Source: an uncultured Saprospiraceae bacterium (GTDB lineage Bacteria > Bacteroidota > Bacteroidia > Chitinophagales > Saprospiraceae). From it: a stretch of DNA of 64,000 nucleotides. The notes beneath the pieces were generated by a model, which searched no databases, had not been told where the DNA came from, and saw only the letters and a program-made list of their open reading frames with translations. The position numbers were made by a program, and so were the translations under genes. The stretch covers positions 62,001 to 126,000 of the forward strand of contig CALJOK010000012.1 of the NCBI GenBank assembly GCA_937981555.1, given 5' to 3'. Below, piece after piece: positions 27,349-35,447 of this stretch. Positions within the stretch are counted from its first letter, which is position 1, and every line of letters begins with the position of its first letter.

Positions 27349-27963
27349 ATGGAGACAGTTGCCGTAAACGGAACCATCCGAACAGAAGTTGGAAAAAAAG
27401 CTACAAAAGCAGTTCGTAAGCAAGGGCAAGTACCTTGTGTAATTTACGGAGGCAAAGAAGTAATCCACTTCACAAGTGCCCCAAGTGCATTCAAACATTT
27501 GATTTTCACGCCAGAGTTTAAATTGGCTGAAATTACACTTGACGGAACTGCATACAAATGCATTCTTAAAGATGCTCAATACCATCCAGTAACTGATGAG
27601 ATTGTACACATGGACTTTTTACAATTAATTGAGGGTCAAAACATCATTGTAAATATTCCAATCGCATTTAAAGGAGTTTCTCCTGGTGTAAAAGCTGGTG
27701 GTAAATTGGTTTCTAAATTGAGAACAATCAAAATCAAAACTACTCCAGATCAAGTAGTTAATCAATTGTTTGTTGATATTTCTGAAGTTACTTTAGGTAA
27801 TTCAGTTAGAGTAAGAGATGTAGAAGTTACTGATAAAATGCACGTAATGAACCCTGGTGCTACACCAGTTGCATCTGTTGAAATTCCTAGAGCATTGAAA
27901 AGTGCAGCAGCTGGAGAAGAAGGTGAAGGTAAAGAAGTTGTGGCTGAAGCGGCAGCAGAATAG
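27349..27963 (+). CDS. rplY: 50S ribosomal protein L25 (general stress protein Ctc type)
   Basis: Binds 5S rRNA in the large subunit. The N-terminal L25 domain (METVAVNGTIRTEVGKKATK ... VPCVIYGG ... KCILKDAQYHPVTDEIVHMDF) is followed by the TL5/Ctc C-terminal beta domain (VNIPIAFKGVSPGVKAGGKL) and an Ala/Glu-rich tail. The 204-aa length is that of the long L25/Ctc form. Confidence 0.97.
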   Translation: METVAVNGTIRTEVGKKATKAVRKQGQVPCVIYGGKEVIHFTSAPSAFKHLIFTPEFKLAEITLDGTAYKCILKDAQYHPVTDEIVHMDFLQLIEGQNIIVNIPIAFKGVSPGVKAGGKLVSKLRTIKIKTTPDQVVNQLFVDISEVTLGNSVRVRDVEVTDKMHVMNPGATPVASVEIPRALKSAAAGEEGEGKEVVAEAAAE

Positions 27964-27993
27964 TTTTAATAAAAATACTTTTCTATATAAAAA

Positions 27994-28027
27994 AGAGGCG
28001 CAAGGAAAACTTGCGTCTCTTTTTTTT
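27994..28027 (+). terminator. Terminator of rplY
   Basis: AGAGGCGCAAG and CTTGCGTCTCT pair with one G-U wobble around GAAAA and are followed by a long T-run. Confidence 0.88.
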
Positions 28028-28056
28028 GTTTTATGAAAAAACCAAATCCATAAATT

Positions 28057-28947
28057 ATGGTCAAAGCATGGTTATCTGCATTTCGATTAAGAACACTTCC
28101 TTTAGCTTTAGCTAGTATTGCAATGGGAACATTTTTGGCTGCATCTTTTGAATTGATGCAACCAAAAATATTTTTACTGAGCGCATTAACTACTATTTTC
28201 TTACAAATCCTTTCTAACCTAGCTAATGATTACGGAGACTCTATTCATGGCGCTGATAGCAAAGATCGGAAAGGTCCTCAACGTGCGGTTCAATCTGGTA
28301 AGATTTCTTCCAATGCAATGTTCCAAGCAATGGTCATTTTTGCATTACTTTCTTTGGTTTCAGGAGTGTGGTTACTTTATGAAGCGATTGATTCTTGGCA
28401 GACGTTTGGATTATTTTTAGCACTAGGAATCTTGGCTATCATTGCCTCGATAACTTATACTGCTGGAAGTAATCCGTATGGTTATATGGGATTAGGTGAT
28501 ATTTCAGTTTTGATTTTCTTTGGATGGGTCGCAGTTTTAGGGACATTTTATTTACACACTCAATTCATTAATTGGTGGATAATTCTTCCTGCTACAAGTT
28601 GTGGACTTTTTGCCACGGCAGTTTTAAATCTAAATAATATTCGAGATATCGAGTCTGATAAGTTGGCTGGAAAAAACTCTCTCCCTGTAAGAATGGGAAA
28701 AGATAATGCAATTAAATATCATTGGTTTTTATTGGTCGCTGGAATTTTATGTGCGGTGATTTATGTTGGATTTCATTTTGAGAGTGCTTCCCAGTTTTTA
28801 TTTCTAATTGTTTTGCCTTTACTTTTTATTAATGGCAAGGCAGTTTATAAAAAGAAAGAAGCTGCCGAATTAGATCCTTATTTAAAACAAATGGCATTGA
28901 CGACTTTACTTTTTGTGATAACTTTTGGAATAGGACAGATAATTTAA
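28057..28947 (+). CDS. menA: 1,4-dihydroxy-2-naphthoate polyprenyltransferase (MenA, UbiA family)
   Basis: An integral membrane prenyltransferase of menaquinone synthesis, attaching the polyprenyl tail to DHNA. About eight to nine TM helices are seen. The two Asp-rich motifs are NDYGDSIHGAD and NNIRDIESD, and KDRKGPQRAV and the FRLRTLPLA start are typical of MenA. Its presence agrees with menaquinone respiration in Bacteroidota. It stands alone between two terminators. Confidence 0.93.
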   Translation: MVKAWLSAFRLRTLPLALASIAMGTFLAASFELMQPKIFLLSALTTIFLQILSNLANDYGDSIHGADSKDRKGPQRAVQSGKISSNAMFQAMVIFALLSLVSGVWLLYEAIDSWQTFGLFLALGILAIIASITYTAGSNPYGYMGLGDISVLIFFGWVAVLGTFYLHTQFINWWIILPATSCGLFATAVLNLNNIRDIESDKLAGKNSLPVRMGKDNAIKYHWFLLVAGILCAVIYVGFHFESASQFLFLIVLPLLFINGKAVYKKKEAAELDPYLKQMALTTLLFVITFGIGQII

Positions 28948-28948
28948 A

Positions 28949-28990
28949 GCAAAAAACCTATTCTTTCAAATGAAAGAATAGGTTTTTTGC
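28949..28990. terminator. Bidirectional terminator between convergent genes
   Basis: Two perfect 20-bp arms (28949-28968 and 28971-28990) with internal A6 and T6 tracts. It serves menA on the plus strand and the TraB-like gene on the minus strand. Confidence 0.92.
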
Positions 28991-29036
28991 TTTTGTAAAA
29001 CTTAAATATATCGTTGCCCTTTGGGGGACAGAAATT

Positions 29037-29987
29037 TTACGGTTTCATCACCTTCGTCTTCACCGGATCAACTGCCGTAACCGTATATCCTTGTTTCCTC
29101 AATAAGGCAACTACTCCATTCTTTCCCCCCAAATGTCCTGCTCCGACTGCAAAAAAAGTAGGTTTAACTTTCATCATCCCTTCCATCAAAGGAATCCAAT
29201 TTTTATTTCTACCAACTAAAAGTAAATCTTCAAACTCCCCTACTCCTTCTGTATCTCCTTCGATCATTTTATAAAGTGCTGGCAATGCTTGCTGTTTATA
29301 CAAGTCCACCATTTGTTTAAATTGATCGTCCCCCTCGTCTCCACCTTTAATCGCATCAACTAACATTTCTGCTTGAGCTTTATAAGGAATACTATCAAAC
29401 ATACTTAATTGAAATTCAATGGTTTCTAATCCATCCATTTCCTTTTTCGTTTTTTGTGCCATTTCCATAAATTCCATTTCGTACGATTTCAATTCACCTG
29501 ATTGCAAATCTCCAGGAGCAACATCTCCTGATGCAAAAGTCGAAAGGAACAATGGTTTCATTTTTTCTAAAAACATTAAAGGCAAACCTAATCCATCAAA
29601 ATGGGATTTGACTAATTTATAATCTTCATCACTAATTAGGTCTTTCAATGTTTTCCCACCTTCCATTGTAATTTTTCCCATCAGTTTAAATAGGACACTC
29701 ATATCACTCATCTCTTCCATATTGATTTCAAAAACGATCTTATCGCTAGCTGCAAAAGCAGTTTTCATAGACTCTGTTAAAAAGAAATCCTCTTTTCCAA
29801 TCATATGAATTGTCCCAAAAACATAAGATGTTTCTTTCAAATCATTTCCCGTAACTTTCCATAATAATGCATTCTCATTTGCAGCTAAACTTTGTTCTTG
29901 AGCGACTTGAGCAACTGCTTTTTGCGAAGAGTTACATGAATAAAGAAACGAGACTAACAATAATACAATTCCAAAAAAATTCCTCAT
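29037..29987 (-). CDS. TraB/GumN family lipoprotein
   Basis: The signal peptide ends in a lipobox (YSC). The TraB/GumN fold shows in LLWKVTGNDLKETSYVFGTIHMIGKED (shown in part), the EIN segment after the first helix pair and the C-terminal VGAGHLGGKNGVVALLRKQG. In related TIKI proteins the GxxH and conserved Glu residues make a metal-dependent protease site. Enzymatic activity of bacterial members is largely unproven. The 316-aa length is typical. It lies alone on the minus strand. Confidence 0.85.
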   Translation of the reverse strand: MRNFFGIVLLLVSFLYSCNSSQKAVAQVAQEQSLAANENALLWKVTGNDLKETSYVFGTIHMIGKEDFFLTESMKTAFAASDKIVFEINMEEMSDMSVLFKLMGKITMEGGKTLKDLISDEDYKLVKSHFDGLGLPLMFLEKMKPLFLSTFASGDVAPGDLQSGELKSYEMEFMEMAQKTKKEMDGLETIEFQLSMFDSIPYKAQAEMLVDAIKGGDEGDDQFKQMVDLYKQQALPALYKMIEGDTEGVGEFEDLLLVGRNKNWIPLMEGMMKVKPTFFAVGAGHLGGKNGVVALLRKQGYTVTAVDPVKTKVMKP

Positions 29988-30102
29988 CTGTTTAAATTTA
30001 TTTTATTCTTAGACAAACCTTGAGCATACAAGATTTGTCTAAGATGGTTTATTTTTTTATAAAATTATTTTTTGTCCAAAACTATAACAACGTATTTACA
30101 TT

Positions 30103-31122
30103 TTAGTTGGCGTTGTCAAAATCTTCTAACATATTCATCAACAAATCAATCTCCTCATAAAATTCATAAATTAATTCAAAACTAACATTCGACCTAAAAA
30201 CATACGGTTCTAAAATATCACTTGGTTCGGTGATCGCGATGTATATTTCATTTTTGATAAAAGAAACATACAACTCATTATCTGTCTTTTCTCTAAAATT
30301 TAAAATCGTGTGCTGCATTGCACTCGAAAGTTTTTTCGCAATATCAGTTCCTTCTGTCGCGTAAATCAAAAAATGTTTAGTCATCTCTTTAGCCAACATT
30401 TCTCTATTGACACCTGTCTTTCCAATGATCGGTTGTTCATCATAAAGGTTGATCATGTGCAAAGTCTCTTCATCCACCGGCTCTCCACCTTTTAAATTAA
30501 ACGATCGAATTGTTTTGGAAAGATACGGTTTAAATCTTTTAGGTAAAATTAAAACTTCACCAAGCATTTCTGTTTCCAAAAATTCTCCAACTGTTTTTTG
30601 GTTCATCGTAGCATAAAGAAATATTCCACGAAACACATAATTTAAACGGCTCCTCACTTTTGAATATTCTCTTACATTTAACTCACTCAATTCGAAACCT
30701 AGCTCTCCAATTTTTCCGCTGATATAATCCTCACCAGTATATTGAGGTGCAGGGGTTTTAAAAATTTGGCTAGCAATAAAACGCTTCTTCTCCACTTTTC
30801 GCTTGCTATCATATTTTAGCGTTCCATAGTTTACACTATTATCCACAAAATCTAAAATCAGATTCATCACATTCGGTTTAAATTTTAATCGAAATTGTTG
30901 AATCCGATACACTAAATAACTCAGGTAAAATCCAAAAGGCAGGAGTAAAAAAAACGACAACATCGCCGCTTGAAAAAATAACAATACAATTACAACGACG
31001 GCAATCCCCATCCCAGAAATCACCAGGAGAAATAACAATCGCTTACGCACTCGTTCCATCCGAACTAATTCAGGATGAATCGTATGATTATAAAATAAGC
31101 GAAATTCATCGGTCCGACGCAT
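30103..31122 (-). CDS. DUF3137-like membrane protein
   Basis: Two adjacent TM helices (residues about 28-65) follow an N-terminal FRLFYNHTIHPEL motif. The soluble part contains EDYISGKIGELGFELSELNV, FRGIFLYATMN and an LPKRF segment, which I recognise as the pattern of DUF3137. Function is unknown. It is preceded by a possible -7 element on the minus strand with an imperfect TTTC ending. Confidence 0.7.
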   Translation of the reverse strand: MRRTDEFRLFYNHTIHPELVRMERVRKRLLFLLVISGMGIAVVVIVLLFFQAAMLSFFLLLPFGFYLSYLVYRIQQFRLKFKPNVMNLILDFVDNSVNYGTLKYDSKRKVEKKRFIASQIFKTPAPQYTGEDYISGKIGELGFELSELNVREYSKVRSRLNYVFRGIFLYATMNQKTVGEFLETEMLGEVLILPKRFKPYLSKTIRSFNLKGGEPVDEETLHMINLYDEQPIIGKTGVNREMLAKEMTKHFLIYATEGTDIAKKLSSAMQHTILNFREKTDNELYVSFIKNEIYIAITEPSDILEPYVFRSNVSFELIYEFYEEIDLLMNMLEDFDNAN

Positions 31123-31170
31123 GAAGGAAAGGTAGGTTATTTATTGGAAAGATAGTTTCTCATTTTCTAA

Positions 31171-31211
31171 AAAAAAGCTGAATGATTTTAGAATCATTCA
31201 GCTTTTTTTTT
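31171..31211. terminator. Terminator after the ParA-partner gene
   Basis: AGCTGAATGATT (31176-31187) and AATCATTCAGCT (31192-31203) form a perfect 12-bp stem flanked by an A-run and a T-run. It ends the leftward ParA-partner gene. Confidence 0.88.
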
Positions 31212-31774
31212 TAATCATCAAATTCCTTATGTTTTGCAAGATACTCTGCGACTACTTCGTCAATCACATCCTTAAGGTAAGATTTTTTCACCTTGGCAAT
31301 AGATTTCAGTTTTTTCAATTTCTCTTTATCAAATACAAATGAAACTCGTTTTTTATTACTTGTCGATTCGATTTGCATAATACTACCTTCGACAGTACTT
31401 CTAATTAAGGAATCAATTCCACCTGATCTCGGAATTACTCTTCGCTTTTTCTTTTCAGGTTTTGGCTGTGGTTTTGATTCCGTCTTTTTATTTTTGTTCT
31501 TCTTCTTTTCTTTCTCTTTTTCCTTCTTTAATTCAAATTGTTCTTCGATAGATTCTTGCACCACTTCTTGAAACAATGAATCCAAATCCATGGTAAAATT
31601 CTTCCCTGCATTGGCACGTTTACTAGAATCTTTTTTAGCATGAGCCTTAGGTTTCTCAGGTTCCGACTGATAATCTTCCGTATTTTCCAATTCCAATACG
31701 ACATCCTCTATCGGTTCACCTCCCCAATCGCCGAACAGACTTTCCAATCCTTTTTTAAATTTTTTCTTACTCAA
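31211..31774 (-). CDS. ParA-associated protein with ribbon-helix-helix-like C-terminus
   Basis: A basic 187-aa protein. The N-terminus (KKFKKGLESLFGD) resembles the ParA-interacting GLxxLF peptide of ParB proteins. Variants of this short motif recur twice (TMDLDSLFQEVV and GGIDSLIRSTVEG), joined by a long Lys/Glu and Pro/Lys linker. The C-terminal 45 residues (KKRVSFVFDKEKLKKLKSIA, then a helix) look like an RHH or similar small DNA-binding fold. It follows parA by 140 bp on the same strand. No ParB CTPase domain is present. A partner or cargo adaptor of the ParA ATPase is inferred. Confidence 0.65.
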   Translation of the reverse strand: MSKKKFKKGLESLFGDWGGEPIEDVVLELENTEDYQSEPEKPKAHAKKDSSKRANAGKNFTMDLDSLFQEVVQESIEEQFELKKEKEKEKKKNKNKKTESKPQPKPEKKKRRVIPRSGGIDSLIRSTVEGSIMQIESTSNKKRVSFVFDKEKLKKLKSIAKVKKSYLKDVIDEVVAEYLAKHKEFDD

Positions 31775-31914
31775 AACCTATATAATTTTTGAAAACAGAT
31801 GGAGGATTTTTTTCTATAAAAAATAACCTGCTCTCGCTTGTTTAATAATAGTTTTCTCATTTCTCTTTTAAAATAACTTAAAATATAACTTAAATCAAGT
31901 CTTTAAAATTATAC

Positions 31915-32700
31915 CTAATCTTTTTGTTCCAACACTTCTCCAACTGGATTAGGTTCCAATCTTCCAATAATCTCATGACAAAGTGCTAAATAATCTTTCG
32001 CACCATTGCTACTTCTACTGTAAGAAAAAATATCTTTTCGTTGAGAAGGTGCTTCTGCTAAGGCAACTGTATTCCGAATTTTAGTCTTGAATACTTTATC
32101 TTTAAAATATTTATGAATCGTCTCCACAACATCTCGATTCAATACTTTTCGACCATCATACATAGTTGCGATTACTCCTCCAATTTGTAATTGCTTGTTC
32201 AATCTGAATCGAACCTTGTCAACAATCTGTTTGATTTTTGCAACTCCTTGCAAAGCCAAAAACTCCGTTTGGAGAGGAATGTAAACCACATCGCTACTAG
32301 TCAAAGCATTCAAAGTCAACAATCCAAGCGAAGGAGGACAATCAATTATTATGTAGTCATAATCATCTTCCACCGTTGCAAATAATTCTTTCAATATATA
32401 TTCTCGCCCTGCTTCATTAATCAACTCCATCTCCGCTCCTGACAAATCAAGTGATGAAGTGATAATATGTAAATTTTCTTTGCACTCATACGGTTCTAAA
32501 TCACTCTCTCCTCGAAGTGCTTCATAAATCGTATTTTTTTGACGAGGCACTCCTAATGAAAGCGTCAAATTCGCCTGTGGATCAAGGTCAATTAAAAGAA
32601 CCTTTCTTCCAAGTTCAACTAAGCCTGCTCCAATATTAATAGCGGAAGTCGTTTTTCCAACGCCGCCTTTGTGATTGAGTAGTGAGATTATCTTTCCCAT
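31915..32700 (-). CDS. ParA/Soj family ATPase
   Basis: A deviant Walker A (NHKGGVGKTTSAIN) at the N-terminus, Walker A' (LLIDLDPQANLTLSLG) and Walker B (YIIIDCPPSLGLLTLNAL) define a ParA ATPase of 261 aa without an N-terminal HTH. It should form ATP-dependent gradients on the nucleoid to segregate DNA or position cargo. No parB, gidA or mnmG lies nearby, so it may be an orphan ParA working with the small basic protein downstream. Confidence 0.92.
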   Translation of the reverse strand: MGKIISLLNHKGGVGKTTSAINIGAGLVELGRKVLLIDLDPQANLTLSLGVPRQKNTIYEALRGESDLEPYECKENLHIITSSLDLSGAEMELINEAGREYILKELFATVEDDYDYIIIDCPPSLGLLTLNALTSSDVVYIPLQTEFLALQGVAKIKQIVDKVRFRLNKQLQIGGVIATMYDGRKVLNRDVVETIHKYFKDKVFKTKIRNTVALAEAPSQRKDIFSYSRSSNGAKDYLALCHEIIGRLEPNPVGEVLEQKD

Positions 32701-32882
32701 CCTGTATGTAATTCTTTTGTTTAAAAAATCTTTTAAATAAAACGTAGAAAATAAACTATTATTAATCTACATTTTTTCAACAATACGTAAAATTATGAAT
32801 TCCAAAACTTAATAAGGAATAAAAGTTATATATATTACTAACACTTTATCAAAAAATTACGCCAATTTTTACGCTTTTACAT

Positions 32883-33437
32883 ATGAAGGGAAAATCACTT
32901 TTTATTACTGAAAATCTTGAATTGCGTTTACCTGAGAAGGAATTTGCCAAACCCCTTTTCCAATTAGTTCAAAATCAAAGAGAATATTTGGGGAAATGGT
33001 TACCATGGGTTGAAAAGAACAAAGTTGAAAAAGATAGTCTTGCGTTTTTAAAGTCTTCTATTCTTTTTAATAATGGAGGTCAAAAGCTAACAACTTTTAT
33101 TTTTTACAACAATGAATTAGTCGGATCTGTCGCTTTTGTAATGATAAACAAAGGAAACAAAGCAGCAGAAATCGGTTATTGGTTGAGTCAAAATAAACAA
33201 GGCAAAGGTATCATGACCCAATCTTGTGAGCGATTAATTAAATATGGCTTTGAGAAAATGAATCTCCATCGTATAGAAATAAATGTTGCTCCAGAAAATT
33301 CAAAAAGTCTTGCGATACCTCAAAAACTAGGATTTCATCACGAAGGAACTATCCGAGAGTCGTTGTTTTTTAACAATAAATTCTATGATGGAGAAAAATA
33401 TAGTCTATTAAAAAGAGAATGGATTGAAAAAAAATAA
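32883..33437 (+). CDS. GNAT family N-acetyltransferase (RimJ/RimL type)
   Basis: The 184-aa protein has ENLELRLPEKEFAKPLFQLV at the N-terminus, a GNKAAEIGYWLSQNKQGKGI acetyl-CoA loop region and a RIEINVAPENSKSLAIPQKLG motif, all typical of RimL-like acetyltransferases of ribosomal protein N-termini or small amines. The substrate is unknown. Confidence 0.9.
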   Translation: MKGKSLFITENLELRLPEKEFAKPLFQLVQNQREYLGKWLPWVEKNKVEKDSLAFLKSSILFNNGGQKLTTFIFYNNELVGSVAFVMINKGNKAAEIGYWLSQNKQGKGIMTQSCERLIKYGFEKMNLHRIEINVAPENSKSLAIPQKLGFHHEGTIRESLFFNNKFYDGEKYSLLKREWIEKK

Positions 33438-33775
33438 ATTATTTCTACCAATATTTATACTGCATTTTCAACATTTCACCATCTCTTCCTTTTTTTAAAA
33501 AATAAAATACGTATATTAGATTTCGCTTATTAATTTAAAAAGTAAATCCCCCTCCTAACTATTAATTTCACCCATGAAACATTAAGTGTTCTTTTCCATA
33601 GAACTTAATGCTACTAAATATTTTGGCAATACCTTAGCACTTAAATAAATCTTAATTGTTGTATTTTTTAAAACAAATACATAATCAAAACAGTTTTTTA
33701 AACATTTGAATATTTTGTAATATGCAAATGCTTTTTAAGATTTTTTTCTATTTTTGGTTAAAATAATAACACGTA
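33438..33775. other. Intergenic region with imperfect inverted repeat
   Basis: 338 bp of AT-rich non-coding DNA. An imperfect stem (33580-33591 with 33601-33610, CATTAAG...TTC/GAACTTAATG) is present without a T-run. The promoter of the next gene is at the right end. No ORF or known RNA was recognised. Confidence 0.5.
33749..33756 (+). promoter_or_regulatory. Bacteroidota -7 element (TATTTTTG)
   Basis: A TAnnTTTG match 19 bp before the start of the 181-aa secreted protein, implying a leader of only about a dozen bases. Confidence 0.6.
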
Positions 33776-34321
33776 ATGAGAGACATTTTGATTTTATTAG
33801 TTGGAATTATGTTCATCTTGAGCACTCCAACTCACGCCAATTCCCATTTTGTTCAACCTTTTTCTTCAATTGAACAAGATTCCTTAACTGCTTTACCAAA
33901 AGTATTTCTTCTGGGAAACCATGAGTTTGCTTATGAAAAATTAAGCGGAGAAGGTACTTCTCTTCTTGCCATCTGTGAAGACGATTTTAAGGTAGCTCAT
34001 GGTAAATGGAATAGCTTACTAAAAGAAATGGAGGCTCATGCCGACATGATTAATTATGATATAAAAGGAGTGAAAATGTGGTTACATGTTTTTTGGGATG
34101 ACAATGGAAAAATTAATAATATTGCATTCTACCTCAAACCAAATTCTAGAAATGTAAAAACAGAAGAGATGACCGCTTTCTTGACGGATTTCGTCAACAA
34201 TTATCATCTTCCTTCTCAATATGATGAAAGTTTTTCACACTATAGTGGGGCTGCTTTTCCTACTTTAAATTGGAAAAAAAAAAGCCGAATAACAACCGCT
34301 AAAATTAAAGGAAAAGATTAG
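33776..34321 (+). CDS. Hypothetical secreted protein (181 aa)
   Basis: A signal peptide (MRDILILLVGIMFILSTPTHA) precedes a mixed alpha/beta domain with ALPKVFLLGNHEFAYEKL and VKMWLHVFWDDNGKINNIAF. The latter is reminiscent of the beta-strand pattern of TonB-C or NTF2-like folds, though not convincing. No catalytic motif was found. It has its own promoter and terminator, so it is monocistronic. Confidence 0.7.
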   Translation: MRDILILLVGIMFILSTPTHANSHFVQPFSSIEQDSLTALPKVFLLGNHEFAYEKLSGEGTSLLAICEDDFKVAHGKWNSLLKEMEAHADMINYDIKGVKMWLHVFWDDNGKINNIAFYLKPNSRNVKTEEMTAFLTDFVNNYHLPSQYDESFSHYSGAAFPTLNWKKKSRITTAKIKGKD

Positions 34322-34348
34322 CCTTAAGCCTTTAAAATATATAAAAAA

Positions 34349-34379
34349 AGACTTTTACTTTTGTAAAGGTCTTTTTTTA
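34349..34379 (+). terminator. Terminator of the 181-aa secreted protein gene
   Basis: AGACTTTTAC and GTAAAGGTCT pair with one G-U around TTTT, followed by T7. Confidence 0.85.
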
Positions 34380-34427
34380 TGTACCTATACTCTACAATAA
34401 TTTTACTCGAATTGTTATTTTATTTTT

Positions 34428-35387
34428 ATGAAAATAAATTCATTCCTCCTTTTTCTGTTTTCTGTATCTATTTTCTTTTTGAGTTGTAAAAAAGAAAAAT
34501 TTTACCCTTCATGGATCGAGCATAATAGTCCAACAGAATTGACTTTAAATGCTGTTCATTTTTCGGATGATACCACAGGTCATATTGTTGGTGGAAATGT
34601 TTGGAATGATGATATCTATTTGAAAACTACGGATGGCGGAACAACTTGGTTGGTAGACTCTCTGAATGGAAAAGAGATTTATGATATGCAATTTAATGCT
34701 GACCATAATGGATTTGCTGTAGCTTGGGGAGGAGATTTTTATTTCAAAGAAACTCCTGAAAGTAATTGGACATTTCATAATTTAGGTTTTCCATTTGAGA
34801 CATTTCGTGGCGTTAGTTTTTGGGGAAAAGAAAATGGAATAATCGTAACTGGAGCCGCATTTCGAAGTGGAAAAATTATTCAAGTCAATGAGACTTTTGA
34901 AGCCTCTATTGTTGATTCATTTGAGCAAGAATTGAGTGCCGTTTTTCATTCAGAAAAAGATATTGTTCATGTTGTTGGTTATGGAATAGTGTTGCGTTCA
35001 ACTGACGGAGGTAATACTTGGAAGAAGAAAAACATCATCGGAGATTTTTTTAGAGCAGTTCATTTCCCAACTTCAACGGTTGGATACGCAGTAGGACAAT
35101 CCGGCTCAATTATTAAGACTACTGACGCGGGAGAAAATTGGAAATTTATTCGAAATGGTGATGCGATTTCGACGTCTAACAAATCATTTCGTTCTGTATT
35201 TTTTATTGATGAGGATCATGGTTATGTAGTAGGACATGATGGTTTATTTTGGCGAACAAAAAACGGAGGAGATGATTGGGAAACGATGCCGGATTTACCT
35301 GAAGTCGATTTGCATGATATTTTTATTCGAAATGACCGAGGATTTATCGTTGGAAAAAACGGAAAAATATTTTCATTTGAGATCTAA
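34428..35387 (+). CDS. YCF48/BNR-like beta-propeller lipoprotein
   Basis: A lipobox (LSC) follows the signal peptide. The mature part is built from repeated blades with the BNR/Asp-box-like motif S/T-x-D/N-G-G-x-x-W (TTDGGTTW, STDGGNTW, TTDAGENW, TKNGGDDW) and GxxVGxxG strands, as in YCF48/HCF136-related proteins. In photosynthetic organisms YCF48 assists photosystem II assembly. In Bacteroidota these are surface lipoproteins of unknown use. 319 aa gives about six to seven blades. Confidence 0.82.
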   Translation: MKINSFLLFLFSVSIFFLSCKKEKFYPSWIEHNSPTELTLNAVHFSDDTTGHIVGGNVWNDDIYLKTTDGGTTWLVDSLNGKEIYDMQFNADHNGFAVAWGGDFYFKETPESNWTFHNLGFPFETFRGVSFWGKENGIIVTGAAFRSGKIIQVNETFEASIVDSFEQELSAVFHSEKDIVHVVGYGIVLRSTDGGNTWKKKNIIGDFFRAVHFPTSTVGYAVGQSGSIIKTTDAGENWKFIRNGDAISTSNKSFRSVFFIDEDHGYVVGHDGLFWRTKNGGDDWETMPDLPEVDLHDIFIRNDRGFIVGKNGKIFSFEI

Positions 35388-35390
35388 AAC

Positions 35391-35426
35391 AAAAGCGGTG
35401 TTAGGACTTAAGGTCCTAACACCGCT
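35391..35426 (-). terminator. Terminator of the phosphohexomutase gene
   Basis: AGCGGTGTTAGGAC and GTCCTAACACCGCT form a perfect 14-bp stem with a 5-nt loop. The + strand A-rich left flank makes the T-rich tail on the minus strand. Confidence 0.82.
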
Positions 35427-35447
35427 AAGTATATAAATCTAGTTTTC

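Noticed and set aside
27193-27609. 138-codon minus-strand open frame
   Set aside because: It is antisense to rplY and its promoter. The sense-strand gene is an unambiguous ribosomal protein.
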